This document shows, one piece after another, positions 16,662-24,856 of a stretch of 33,046 nt of DNA (its first letter is position 1; each line of letters starts with the position of its first letter). The stretch lies in assembly GCA_949293185.1 (NCBI GenBank), contig CASFCQ010000016.1:1-33046 (forward strand), in the 5' to 3' direction. The position numbers and the translations under genes are program-made. The DNA is from an uncultured bacterium. Lineage in GTDB: Bacteria; Cyanobacteriota; Vampirovibrionia; Gastranaerophilales; Gastranaerophilaceae. The notes below the pieces were generated by a model, which had not been told where the DNA came from, ran no database searches, and saw only the letters and a program-made list of their open reading frames with translations.

Positions 16662-17468
16662 ATGAATAAATTTAAAAAATTTGTAATAACAGCATTCGGT
16701 TTTGCATTGAGCTCAACAATATGTTTTGCTGCAATAAACGGTAATGTAGAAAAAAACGGGATTTCAGGTGATTACAATCAGGTAATAGATTCCAAAACAC
16801 AAACTCCGATAAGCCAGGCAGATGTCAGCTTGCCGTCCAAGGGCTATAAGACGCAAACCGATGATATGGGACGTTTTTCTTTAGGTGCAAAAATAGATGC
16901 GCCTACTATAATGTCTGTGGAAAAAGAAGGGTACAAGCCTTTTTCTCTTACAATTGACGGGCAATCATCGGGGAAACCGCTGGTTATCGGTATTGAAAAG
17001 ACAAATCCCCATGACATTATTATAGACAAAGATCTTTATCATATAGGTGATGATAACTATTCAGAACGTTCTGCTAATGCTTCTGATTTTAGAATAAAAG
17101 CTATCGGACCTTTTTACACCAAAAATTTTAATATAAAAAAGATGCCCCCTGATGGAGAGATGTATCTGATAATCGGCTCTGTTATAGGCATTGATACAAA
17201 AATGGCAAGAGATATGGGACAATCAAGAGTAACTACGTCCTTTGCAGCTCCGCCGCAGATATATTTTAACGGCAATATGATTGCAGAACTAAATCTCAAT
17301 GGCGACAACCAACAGATTAAAATTCCTCGAAGCCTTATCAGAATCGGACAAAATCAGCTTACAATAAAAGCCGGTAAAAATCTTTTCCAGACGGCTTATG
17401 TTGATTATGACGACATAGAAATTATGAATTTGTTTATTGAATCAAAATCCAAAATTGCTGCAGAATAG
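16662..17468 (+). CDS. Secreted protein with carboxypeptidase regulatory-like domain
   Basis: 268 residues. Residues 1-23 are a Sec signal peptide (KKFVITAFGFALSSTICFA, cleavage after Ala). Residues of about 40-110 fit the beta-sandwich of CarboxypepD_reg/peptidase-associated domains: TPISQADVSLPSKGYKTQTD, then DDMGRFSLGA and SVEKEGYKPFSLTID. The remaining 150 residues look like a second beta-rich domain (DGEMYLIIGSVIGID, PPQIYFNGNMIAELNLNG). It is likely periplasmic or exported. Such domains usually bind or stabilise a partner and have no catalysis of their own. GGAGG lies 7 bases before ATG 16662. Confidence 0.65.
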   Translation: MNKFKKFVITAFGFALSSTICFAAINGNVEKNGISGDYNQVIDSKTQTPISQADVSLPSKGYKTQTDDMGRFSLGAKIDAPTIMSVEKEGYKPFSLTIDGQSSGKPLVIGIEKTNPHDIIIDKDLYHIGDDNYSERSANASDFRIKAIGPFYTKNFNIKKMPPDGEMYLIIGSVIGIDTKMARDMGQSRVTTSFAAPPQIYFNGNMIAELNLNGDNQQIKIPRSLIRIGQNQLTIKAGKNLFQTAYVDYDDIEIMNLFIESKSKIAAE

Positions 17469-17485
17469 CCGGTTTTTAAAACCGG
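17469..17485. terminator. Weak hairpin between convergent genes
   Basis: CCGGTTTT (17469-17476), one base, AAAACCGG (17478-17485) is a perfect 8-bp inverted repeat just past the stop of the secreted protein gene. The single-base spacing means the actual hairpin must open inner AT pairs. No long T run follows. Confidence 0.35.
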
Positions 17486-17501
17486 TATAAATTATGAAGT
17501 C

Positions 17502-18005
17502 CTATGTGATTAAATATGGTGTTAAATGGTTACGTTCAGGTGCTTTAGCTGCCATACGCGCTTTGTAATCAGCTCTGTAATTATGCCATTTATTTTTTAT
17601 ACTATCTGTCATTCTTTTAAAAATATTCTTACCGCTGCTTTTTTTGACGGTATCTTTTGGCGAAAATACCATTGTTAAAATTGCGGCTAATGACACTATA
17701 GAGCCGATAATAACAGCTGTTTTATCGCTTTTTAGAGTTTTCCATAGAGGATTTTCTTTTTCTGCAGGTATATTGGTTTTTGGGGTAGGAGTATTCTGTT
17801 GCGCTGTTACTGCAGACTGAGGCAATGTGTTATGCACAGTTGTTCTATATGTATTATGCGAAATGTTCATAGGAGCAACAGTCTTTACAGGCATAGGCTG
17901 TGGGATTGAGTTTTGCGGATATGCTCCTGGGTAAAATCCTGCAGGTGCTATATTCCCCTGTTGTATATAGCTGGCGTTAACTCTTGAATTATAACCATTT
18001 ACCAT
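17502..18005 (-). CDS. Hypothetical protein with Pro/Gln-rich N-terminus and one membrane segment
   Basis: 167 residues. The first 90 are low-complexity, rich in Pro, Gln, Asn, Thr and Ala (GFYPGAYPQNSIPQPMPVK). A single hydrophobic segment lies near 93-113 (TAVIIGSIVSLAAILTMVF), followed by a basic tail (KKSSGKNIFKRMTDSIKNKW). By the positive-inside rule the basic tail should be cytoplasmic and the Pro-rich part outside, without a cleavable signal. AGGAG lies 11 bases before ATG 18005. No family is recognised. Confidence 0.55.
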   Translation of the reverse strand: MVNGYNSRVNASYIQQGNIAPAGFYPGAYPQNSIPQPMPVKTVAPMNISHNTYRTTVHNTLPQSAVTAQQNTPTPKTNIPAEKENPLWKTLKSDKTAVIIGSIVSLAAILTMVFSPKDTVKKSSGKNIFKRMTDSIKNKWHNYRADYKARMAAKAPERNHLTPYLIT

Positions 18006-18113
18006 AATTTTTTTACACTCCTGTTTTCACACTTCCGTAGTACCTTTTAGAAAACAAAACAAAATCTAAAATTGCCTGTAGAAAAATAAAAATAAAGAAA
18101 TGTAAACAAAATA

Positions 18114-18141
18114 AAAGCCCTCCTATGTTTAGGAGGGCTTT
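18114..18141 (-). terminator. Rho-independent terminator of secY
   Basis: AAAGCCCTCCTA (18114-18125) and TAGGAGGGCTTT (18130-18141) form a perfect 12-bp stem with a 4-base loop. On the minus strand it is followed by TTATTTTGTTT. It lies 18 bases after the secY stop and ends the ribosomal cluster. Confidence 0.85.
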
Positions 18142-18158
18142 AGGTTTCTATTAACTTT

Positions 18159-19511
18159 TTACTTATTTGTTTCTTTCAGGAAGCTTTCATAATTTCTTGC
18201 AAGGAGCTGTGTCTTAATCTGATTGATGAAGTCAAGTGCAACACCGACCATGATGATTAATGACGTAGCCCCGATACCCTGAAGGGTTGTGATGTTGGTG
18301 ATATAAGAAGCGCCTGATGGAATCAGTGCAACCACACCCAAACAAAGTGCACCTAACAGAGTAAGTCTTGAAATAATTTTGTCGAGAGCTTCTGCCGTCG
18401 GTTTTCCGGGTTTTATACCTGGGATTGAAGAACCGTATTTTTTCAGATTGTTTGCGATTTCTTTCGGCTGCATATTAGGCATAATAGAAGCGTAAAAGAA
18501 AGTTAAAAATACAATCAATAAGAAATACAATACATAATGAACCCAGCCTGAAGGATTCAAGAAATTTGCTAACCATGTGATAGTATCTTTGAGTGCCCCT
18601 GCAGGTAAATTTGCCTGACCGATAATACTTATAACGGTTGTCGGGAACAGCAAAATCGCAATCGCAAAGATGATTGGCATTACGCCGCCGGGGTTCATCT
18701 TGAACGGAATGTAAGTGTTTACACCGCCGTATATTTTGTTGCCTACCTGACGTTTAGGGTTAACTATAAGAACTTTTCTGATAGCTTCCTGCATAATTAC
18801 AATCAATACCATTGTAGCAAAAAAGATTGCCAGTAAAACCAGCAGTGACAACTGCAATGATGTATCATTGGCAACAAGCTGACCTGTTTTTTCAAAGTAA
18901 AACGGTATTCTTGAAATAATACCTACAAAAATCAGCATAGAACCGCCGTTTCCGATACCTCTTTCCGTCATCAATTCAGCCAGCCACATTACAAATACAG
19001 AACCTGCTGTCAGAATAATAGCAGACCCTATAAAGAACGCAATGTGGGATACACCAGGCAAAATTGCGGCAGGTGCCTGATGCAAAAGATATAAAAGGAA
19101 AATACAAGCCTGAAAGAAAGATATAAATACAGTGAAATATCTTGTGTATTGAGAAATCTTTCTTCTGCCTGCTTCGCCTTCTTCTTTTTGCAGCTGCTCA
19201 AGGTGCGGAATAATTACCGTTAATAGCTGCATTATAATTGACGCGGTGATGTAAGGACCTATACCTAAAGCAAGTATTGATACGTTAGCTAAAGCACCGC
19301 CGGAGAACAAATCAATAAATCCGATTATATTGTTCCCCTGTGCAATTTTAGAAAAAACTTCGTTATTGATACCATATAAAGGAAGAGCAACACCAAGTCT
19401 AAAAATTACAATCATTGCAAAAGTAAATATTAATTTTGACTTCAATCCGGAAGCCTGAAACATAGAAACCACATCATCCATTGATGGGGGTTTCATTCTT
19501 GCATTTTGCAT
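18159..19511 (-). CDS. secY: Protein translocase subunit SecY
   Basis: The channel subunit of the SecYEG translocon. Its 450 residues with ten membrane helices match the family. Conserved pieces: FRLGVALPLYGIN in TM1, FSGGALANVSILALGIGPYI (plug and TM2), QLLTVIIPHLEQLQKEEGEAGRRKI (first cytosolic loop), MTERGIGNGGSMLIFVGI, NPKRQVGNKIYGGVNTYIPFK, and a C-terminal ETNK tail. The start ATG 19511 has GGAG upstream. It follows rplO by 161 bases, a larger gap than usual in this operon, and that gap holds a hairpin and a possible secY promoter. Confidence 0.96.
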   Translation of the reverse strand: MQNARMKPPSMDDVVSMFQASGLKSKLIFTFAMIVIFRLGVALPLYGINNEVFSKIAQGNNIIGFIDLFSGGALANVSILALGIGPYITASIIMQLLTVIIPHLEQLQKEEGEAGRRKISQYTRYFTVFISFFQACIFLLYLLHQAPAAILPGVSHIAFFIGSAIILTAGSVFVMWLAELMTERGIGNGGSMLIFVGIISRIPFYFEKTGQLVANDTSLQLSLLVLLAIFFATMVLIVIMQEAIRKVLIVNPKRQVGNKIYGGVNTYIPFKMNPGGVMPIIFAIAILLFPTTVISIIGQANLPAGALKDTITWLANFLNPSGWVHYVLYFLLIVFLTFFYASIMPNMQPKEIANNLKKYGSSIPGIKPGKPTAEALDKIISRLTLLGALCLGVVALIPSGASYITNITTLQGIGATSLIIMVGVALDFINQIKTQLLARNYESFLKETNK

Positions 19512-19570
19512 TTATTTTTTCTCCATATTTCTTTTAATAGAGGTGTAGACAAATTTTTTTAAGTCTATAT

Positions 19571-19599
19571 ATTATTCCTCTGCTTTCTCCGCCTGACAA
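19571..19599 (-). promoter_or_regulatory. Possible internal promoter for secY
   Basis: On the minus strand TTGTCA (19594-19599), 17 bases, AATAAT (19571-19576): 5 of 6 matches in each box. It lies 60 bases before the secY start. A TAGAC/GTCTA hairpin (19546-19567) lies in the resulting leader. Confidence 0.4.
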
Positions 19600-19632
19600 A
19601 TTTTCCCCATATCAGTACGGAGAATATAAGTT

Positions 19633-19663
19633 AACAGCAAGCCGTATTTGTCGGCTTGCTGTT
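19633..19663 (-). terminator. Hairpin between rplO and secY (attenuator or terminator)
   Basis: AACAGCAAGCC (19633-19643) and GGCTTGCTGTT (19653-19663) form a perfect 11-bp stem with a 9-base loop, 10 bases after the rplO stop. On the minus strand the tail is only AACTTATATT, so termination may be partial. Confidence 0.6.
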
Positions 19664-19672
19664 TTAACTTTT

Positions 19673-20125
19673 TTAAACCAGTTCAGCCTTGCCGCCTGCT
19701 TTTTCGATTTTTTCTTTAGCTGACGGAGTGAAGTATCTGGCTTTAACGGTTACTGCTTTAGAAATTTCACCGTTGCCGAGTACTCTTAAAACTTCTGAAC
19801 TCGGGTGAGCTTTGCCGTTTTGGATTAACCAGGTCAAATCAATTTCAGATGCGTCTAATTTTTCAATATCTTTAACATTGATTTGAGCACAGTTAAGAGC
19901 TGCAAAGTTTGTGAAGCCTTTTAATTTAGGCATTTGTCTGTAAGACGGCATTTGTCCGCCTTCAAAACCTCTCTTTTGAGAGCTGCCGGAACGTTGTCCT
20001 TCACCGTTATGACCGCGGCAAGATGTTTTTCCGCGACCTGATGATCTGCCTCTGCCTACTCTTTTGGTTCTGTGAGTAGCGCCGTCAGCAGGTCTTAAAT
20101 CTTCTAATGTTATTCTTTCTGCCAT
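19673..20125 (-). CDS. rplO: 50S ribosomal protein L15
   Basis: 150 residues with the L15 pattern: a start MAERITLEDLRPADGATH, the Gly/Arg-rich region KRVGRGRSSGRGKTSCRGH, then RGFEGGQMPSYRQMPKLKGF, and a C-terminal domain ending EKAGGKAELV. It assembles late into the large subunit near the central protuberance. It lies 33 bases downstream of rpmD in the same transcript. Confidence 0.97.
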   Translation of the reverse strand: MAERITLEDLRPADGATHRTKRVGRGRSSGRGKTSCRGHNGEGQRSGSSQKRGFEGGQMPSYRQMPKLKGFTNFAALNCAQINVKDIEKLDASEIDLTWLIQNGKAHPSSEVLRVLGNGEISKAVTVKARYFTPSAKEKIEKAGGKAELV

Positions 20126-20158
20126 TTTATATTGTCCTTTAATTAATTATGTACTTAA

Positions 20159-20350
20159 CTATTTAATAACTGTTACAAGATGCGGAACTTTGTTAACCAT
20201 ACCCATAATAGTAGGACTTGCAAAGTGTTCAACAACATCGTTAGTCTTTTTTAAACCGAGTGCTCTAACAACTTTAATCTGTTCTTTTGTTGAGCCGATT
20301 AAACTTCTTGTAAGTTTAATCGAAACTTTTTCAAATTTATCTTTAGCCAT
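20159..20350 (-). CDS. rpmD: 50S ribosomal protein L30
   Basis: 63 residues with the bacterial L30 fold: KVSIKLTRSLIGSTKEQIKV, VRALGLKKTNDVVEH, and a C-terminal GMVNKVPHLVTVIK. It sits between rpsE and rplO as in the classical spc operon. L30 is, to my knowledge, missing from photosynthetic Cyanobacteria and plastids, so its presence helps place the organism outside that group. Confidence 0.95.
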   Translation of the reverse strand: MAKDKFEKVSIKLTRSLIGSTKEQIKVVRALGLKKTNDVVEHFASPTIMGMVNKVPHLVTVIK

Positions 20351-20394
20351 TTTGTTATTTCCTTTTCTTATTTGTTTTGATTAAAACTTACACA

Positions 20395-21066
20395 TTATGC
20401 ATTGAGCATTTGATTAAGAGACAAACCTCTTACTTTAGCTACATCATTGAATGTTCTTAATCCTTTTAAAGCTTCCATTGTAGCGTTAGCTGCGTTAAGC
20501 GGAGATTTTGAACCTAATGATTTGCTCAGAATGTTTTCGATACCGGCAAGCTCTAATACTGCACGAACAGCACCGCCTGCGATAACACCAGTACCTTGAG
20601 AAGCAGGTTTCAACATAACAGCACCGGCTCCTGAACGACCTGTGATAGGGTGAGGAATAGTTGTTTTGAAAATAGGTACTGTAATAAGATTTTTTCTGCC
20701 TTCTGCAATAGCTTTTTGAATAGCAATGATAACTTCAGAAGCTTTTGCACAGCCAACACCGACTTGACCTTTGCCGTTACCAACGATAACGATAGCTCTG
20801 AAGCTTAATTTTTTACCGCCCTTAACAACTTTTGTTACACGGCTGATTTGAACTACTCTTTCTTTCCATTCGGATTGAGGAGCGTTTTCAACTGTTTCTA
20901 CTTTTTTTCTGCCTTTGCCTTTAGCCTGACCTCTGCCTTTTTTAGCCGGAGCAGGTTTTTCTTCTGCAGGTTGTTCAGTTGCTTCTACAGTTTCAACAGC
21001 TTCTGCTGTTTCTGTAGTTTGTTCAGTTTCAACTGTTTCAACTTCTTGAATTTCTTTTTCTTCCAC
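20395..21066 (-). CDS. rpsE: 30S ribosomal protein S5 with long N-terminal extension
   Basis: Core S5 begins near residue 65 with [20 protein letters not shown], followed by [37 protein letters not shown], and [21 protein letters not shown]5 helps maintain decoding accuracy and the mRNA entry site. The start is GTG at 21066, preceded by AAGGAAAGG at good spacing, giving 223 residues. An upstream in-frame ATG near 21201 would run through the promoter and structured leader and is rejected. The 60-residue extension is acidic and repetitive ([19 protein letters not shown]), then basic ([14 protein letters not shown]). It is the first gene of a four-gene unit, rpsE-rpmD-rplO-secY. Confidence 0.94.
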   Translation of the reverse strand: MEEKEIQEVETVETEQTTETAEAVETVEATEQPAEEKPAPAKKGRGQAKGKGRKKVETVENAPQSEWKERVVQISRVTKVVKGGKKLSFRAIVIVGNGKGQVGVGCAKASEVIIAIQKAIAEGRKNLITVPIFKTTIPHPITGRSGAGAVMLKPASQGTGVIAGGAVRAVLELAGIENILSKSLGSKSPLNAANATMEALKGLRTFNDVAKVRGLSLNQMLNA

Positions 21067-21115
21067 TTTATTACCTTTCCTTAGTGTAATTGTAAACGTT
21101 TGGGTAAATATTAAA

Positions 21116-21174
21116 GACAATTTAACAACAAAAATGAGGCAGGAAAAAATCCGCCGAGTGTATATTAAATTGTC
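21116..21174 (-). promoter_or_regulatory. Structured leader of the rpsE operon
   Basis: In the transcript, GACAATTTAA (21174-21165) pairs perfectly with TTAAATTGTC (21125-21116) as a 10-bp outer stem. Inside it GGCGGA (21155-21150) pairs with TCC-T-GCC (21144-21138), with one bulged T. The element lies between the predicted promoter and the GTG start, where ribosomal-protein autoregulatory sites often sit. No known r-protein leader family is recognised. Confidence 0.45.
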
Positions 21175-21196
21175 GGGTAACTTTTCTGACATTATT

Positions 21197-21224
21197 ATCA
21201 TACATGGTAATTTTTTTTAAGCAA
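21197..21224 (-). promoter_or_regulatory. Promoter of the rpsE-rpmD-rplO-secY operon
   Basis: On the minus strand TTGCTT (21219-21224), 16 bases, TATGAT (21197-21202). The predicted start near 21190 gives a leader of about 120 bases before GTG 21066. Confidence 0.45.
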
Positions 21225-21331
21225 TACAATTGGTAATATTTTGTAACGTAAACAAGCTTAATTTTCCCATTTTTAAAATTTGACTTATAATATATACATA
21301 TTTTGTCCATCAAAAACAGAAAGGCGGCGCT

Positions 21332-23566
21332 ATGCATAAACAAGCCAAAATGAAAAAAATATTAACGGTACTTTTTTTACTTGCAATGATGAACGCCCAG
21401 TCTGTTTTTGCCGAAGAAAACGTTGTTAATGTAAATTATGACAACTCAAACTATTCTCAAGCCGGTACTGCATATTACAACAAAGGACTTGAGCTTTTAA
21501 AAGCAAATAACTATACTGAAGCAATTGCGGAGTTTCGTAAAGCTTTAAGAGAAAATCCTGCAGATAAATCGGCAAGAATCCAGCTTGTTAATACATATCT
21601 GGAAAGAGCGCAATATTATAACAACAAAGCGATGGATTATAACAAAGCCGCAAATGATCTGCGTTCAGCTATTTTTTATATGAAATATTATAACAATGAA
21701 CCTGCGGAAGCTAAATATATTGCGGATATAAATACAATGGAAGAAAATCTTGATACCATTTTGTATGCAATAAATGCAGACCAAACACCTAAGGGACACC
21801 TTACCATGGGCAAATCTCTCAGAGCACAGGGAGAATTTGCCGCCGCAATGACAGAGTTTCAAAAAGCGGTTAATGATACATCTTGCCGAAAAGAAGCTCT
21901 CGCAAATATAGGCTCGATTTACTATATATTAAATTTAAACGCACAGGCTGTTGATAATTTAAAAGAAGCAATTGTGCTGGATGGAAAAAACAGTGATCTT
22001 CATTTAAAACTTGCAGGAGCTTATGAAAGACTGGGTAAAATTGATCTCGCTGCGGAAGAATACAATCTTGCTCTTTCAAAGACAGGCAGCAATGATGATA
22101 TTCTTATGTCTTTAGAAAATATCTGGCGTCAAAAGGTTGCTGATACTCCTCAGGACGCGGAGGCTCATGCTAACCTTGGTGCTGTTTTGCAAAAGAAGAA
22201 GGACTATCAGGGGGCACTTGCAGAATACAGAAAAGCTGAATCTATTAATCCTTCAAATACAACTACCCGTTTGAATATGGGAACTTTGTATCAGGAACAA
22301 AAAGATTATGAAACAGCAATCGAAGCCTATGATACAATAACAAATTTCAATCCGAACTTTATGCTTGCATACCTTTATAAAGCCCAGTGTTATAAAGCTA
22401 TGGGGAAAAAAGATGCGGCTATTGAAAACTATAAACTCGCGCTCAATCTTGACCCTTCTAATCAGGATATTAAAAATGAATTGTACAATATGTACGAAAC
22501 AACCATGACACCTGAGGAAAAACTGACTTATCTAAAACAGCAAATTACAGAAGAACCGAAAAATGCCGGGCTTTTATACAATTATGCGTATGAACTTCAT
22601 AAAGCTAACAGAATAGCAGAGGCAATTCCTTACTACAATCAGGTAATAAAGCTTGCCCCAAAAAATGAGAACGCGTACATCAACCTTGCACAAGCCTATA
22701 TGCAGCAAAGCAGTTATGATAAAGCACGTGCATTACTAAGCGACGCACAGGGCTTGTTTCCTGAAAACAAAACAATAAAAAAACAACTTGCTTCTATTGA
22801 TGCAGAAACAATATCCCTTCTGTATAATGATGCCTCAAAGCTCTATGCAGAAAAGAAATATCAGGAAGCAATTAATATCTATAATAAAATTGTGCCTATG
22901 ACTCCGGAAGCTCTTTTGGGTATAGGTGCTTGTTATCAGGCTCTCGGCAATAACAAGATGGCTGCACAATCTTATGCAAAATCATTGCAGCTTGACCCGA
23001 AAAATATTGAAACCGCTTATTTTACGGCTCTTGCTTACGCAAATGATAACGATTATGCAAATGCAAAGACTTATGCTAAAAAAGCGCTGGCAATAAATCC
23101 GGAACATAAATCAACAAAAGATTTGCTGGCTTATGTAACAGAACAGGAGTCCACAGCGCAAATGGATAAAGCTCTTTCCATGATAGAAAAACAGCAGTAT
23201 ACAGAAGCCTTGAATGTGTTAAATAATGTGGTAAAAGCTGACCCTAAAAATGCCGATGCTTATTACTACAGAGCTACTGTGTATGATGCTCAAAAGAAAT
23301 ATCAGCAGGCAATAAATGATTATAAAAAAGCTCTGCAATATAACCCCAAACTGACAATAACAAACTATTCGATTGCAATTGACTATGATTATCTTGCTCA
23401 GTACTCAAATGCCCTGACTTATTATAAAAAGTATCTGACAGAAACCAAAAAGGTTGCCGAAACAAATGACTACACCAGATATTCTCAAAAGAGAATACAG
23501 GAACTAAAAGCCTATGACAAACCTGTATCAAACACAACAACAAAACCGGCCGCTTCAAAAAAATAA
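21332..23566 (+). CDS. Secreted TPR-repeat protein
   Basis: 744 residues. The first 27 form a Sec signal peptide (KKILTVLFLLAMMNAQSVFA). The rest is almost entirely tetratricopeptide repeats, more than a dozen, with the W/Y-x2-A/G...A-x3-Y/F...P pattern. Examples are YTEAIAEFRKALRENPADKS, YQGALAEYRKAESINPSNTT and YQQAINDYKKALQYNPKLTI. A short Thr/Lys-rich tail ends it. It is probably a periplasmic protein-binding scaffold; the partner is unknown. ATG 21332 has AAGGCGG upstream. A TATAAT box lies about 45 bases before the start. The 3' end overlaps dusB by 53 bases. Confidence 0.8.
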   Translation: MHKQAKMKKILTVLFLLAMMNAQSVFAEENVVNVNYDNSNYSQAGTAYYNKGLELLKANNYTEAIAEFRKALRENPADKSARIQLVNTYLERAQYYNNKAMDYNKAANDLRSAIFYMKYYNNEPAEAKYIADINTMEENLDTILYAINADQTPKGHLTMGKSLRAQGEFAAAMTEFQKAVNDTSCRKEALANIGSIYYILNLNAQAVDNLKEAIVLDGKNSDLHLKLAGAYERLGKIDLAAEEYNLALSKTGSNDDILMSLENIWRQKVADTPQDAEAHANLGAVLQKKKDYQGALAEYRKAESINPSNTTTRLNMGTLYQEQKDYETAIEAYDTITNFNPNFMLAYLYKAQCYKAMGKKDAAIENYKLALNLDPSNQDIKNELYNMYETTMTPEEKLTYLKQQITEEPKNAGLLYNYAYELHKANRIAEAIPYYNQVIKLAPKNENAYINLAQAYMQQSSYDKARALLSDAQGLFPENKTIKKQLASIDAETISLLYNDASKLYAEKKYQEAINIYNKIVPMTPEALLGIGACYQALGNNKMAAQSYAKSLQLDPKNIETAYFTALAYANDNDYANAKTYAKKALAINPEHKSTKDLLAYVTEQESTAQMDKALSMIEKQQYTEALNVLNNVVKADPKNADAYYYRATVYDAQKKYQQAINDYKKALQYNPKLTITNYSIAIDYDYLAQYSNALTYYKKYLTETKKVAETNDYTRYSQKRIQELKAYDKPVSNTTTKPAASKK

Positions 23567-24560
23567 TAAAGAATTCCAAATAAAAATCGGTAATGTTTTG
23601 CTAAAAAGTCCGGTAATGCTTGCCCCTATGGCGGGTATTACGGATTTGCCTTACAGACAGTTAATAAGAAGATTTTCTAAAGACAGTCTTTTGACAACGG
23701 AAATGATAAGCTCTGAAATGCTTATGCAAAACAGAAAAGACGGTGATAAGATTCTTGAGAACAGAGAAAATGAATTACCTCTTTCTTATCAGATTTCAGG
23801 ACACAAGCCGCAAATGATGGCAACTGCTGCAAAAAAGCTGATGAAACTCGATAGAAAACCTTCCGTTATAGATATAAATATGGGCTGTCCGGTGCGCAAG
23901 GTTGTTTGCGGCGGTGACGGGTCTGCGCTTATGCGTACACCTGAGCTTGCATCTGACATAGTTAAAGCAATAAAAGATGTTGTTGATGTTCCTGTCAGCG
24001 TAAAATTTCGTCTGGGGTATACATCAACAGAAATGAATTTTCTCGAATTTGCACGTCTTATGCAGGATTCCGGCGCAGACGCTATGACCATACATTGCAG
24101 AACCCGTTCTCAAATGTATTCAGGCTGCGCAGATTGGAGCAAAATTGCGGGTATAAAAAAAGAGATAACCGTTCCAGTGTTTGTCAACGGAGATATAACA
24201 AGTCCGCAAAGAGCAAAAGAGTGTCTTGAACTAACAGGGGCGGACGGTATAGCTGTCGGGCGTGCAACACTCGGAGCACCTGATTTAATTCACCGCATTG
24301 AACACTACCTGTTAACAGGTGAGTTGCTTGAGGAAGCGGATATAAAAACTAAAATAAAATGGGCAATAGAACATCTGGCTGCGGAAGTTGAGCTTCGCGG
24401 CGGAAAAAATGCAATCCCTTTTATGAGAAAGTTTTATCCTTATTACATAAAAGGAATTCAAAACGCAGCAGCAGTACGCGGAAAACTTATGAGTGCAACG
24501 GATTACAATGTTATTGTTGAAGAATTAAATCAAATATTGAACTCAGCGCAGGCTTTGTAA
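23514..24560 (+). CDS. dusB: tRNA-dihydrouridine synthase, DusB family
   Basis: A FMN- and NADPH-dependent enzyme that reduces uridines in the tRNA D-loop to dihydrouridine. Its 348 residues show the DusB pattern: LLKSPVMLAPMAGITDLPYR (FMN site), ISGHKPQMMA, DINMGCPVRKVVCGGDGSAL (GCP catalytic cysteine), SVKFRLGYTS, AMTIHCRTRSQMYSG, PVFVNGDITSPQRAKE, and GADGIAVGRATLGAPDLI, then the C-terminal helical domain. ATG 23514 has AGGAAC upstream and lies inside the end of the TPR gene. The first 18 residues are a variable tail, so the true start is not certain, but no better start codon exists before the core. Confidence 0.94.
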   Translation: MTNLYQTQQQNRPLQKNNKEFQIKIGNVLLKSPVMLAPMAGITDLPYRQLIRRFSKDSLLTTEMISSEMLMQNRKDGDKILENRENELPLSYQISGHKPQMMATAAKKLMKLDRKPSVIDINMGCPVRKVVCGGDGSALMRTPELASDIVKAIKDVVDVPVSVKFRLGYTSTEMNFLEFARLMQDSGADAMTIHCRTRSQMYSGCADWSKIAGIKKEITVPVFVNGDITSPQRAKECLELTGADGIAVGRATLGAPDLIHRIEHYLLTGELLEEADIKTKIKWAIEHLAAEVELRGGKNAIPFMRKFYPYYIKGIQNAAAVRGKLMSATDYNVIVEELNQILNSAQAL

Positions 24561-24561
24561 G

Positions 24562-24843
24562 ATGGAAAACTGTGACAAAAAATTTTATACATATATAATC
24601 TTAACTGTTGATAACAAACTGTATTGCGGTTACACAGACGACCCTCAAAAACGTTTTGAAAAACATCAGGCTGGACTTGCCGCAAAATACACAAGAGCGC
24701 ACAAACCTTTAAAAATGGTTTATATAAAAGAATTCGCCACAAAGTCTGACGCGATGAAAGAGGAGTGCCGCATTAAAAAACTTAAACGTAAACAAAAAGA
24801 GGAACTTATTTGGGCAAATTCTGCAAGCCGGACTTTGGTTTAA
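24562..24843 (+). CDS. GIY-YIG domain protein (UPF0213/YhbQ-like)
   Basis: 93 residues, a single stand-alone GIY-YIG nuclease domain: YTYIILTVDNKLYCGYTDDP carries the two strands of the motif, RFEKHQ supplies the catalytic-region Arg, and ARAHKP-like RAHKPLKMVY and a downstream Glu in KEECRIKKLKRKQKEEL complete the family pattern. These small proteins may cut branched or damaged DNA, but their role is poorly known. The start codon is one base after the dusB stop, so the two are co-translated. Confidence 0.88.
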   Translation: MENCDKKFYTYIILTVDNKLYCGYTDDPQKRFEKHQAGLAAKYTRAHKPLKMVYIKEFATKSDAMKEECRIKKLKRKQKEELIWANSASRTLV

Positions 24844-24856
24844 TAAATATTTGTGC

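Noticed and set aside
20848-21084. Plus-strand Phe/Ser-rich frame of 78 codons
   Set aside because: It is the mirror of the Glu/Lys-rich S5 extension; TTC/TTT runs are antisense to GAA/AAA codons.
21067-21201. Upstream in-frame extension of rpsE with ATG near 21201
   Set aside because: It would start inside the predicted -10 box and read through the leader hairpin; GTG 21066 has a strong ribosome site.
21280-21295. TTGACT next to TATAAT as a -35/-10 pair before the TPR gene
   Set aside because: The two boxes are almost adjacent, far too close for a promoter pair; only the -10 is usable.
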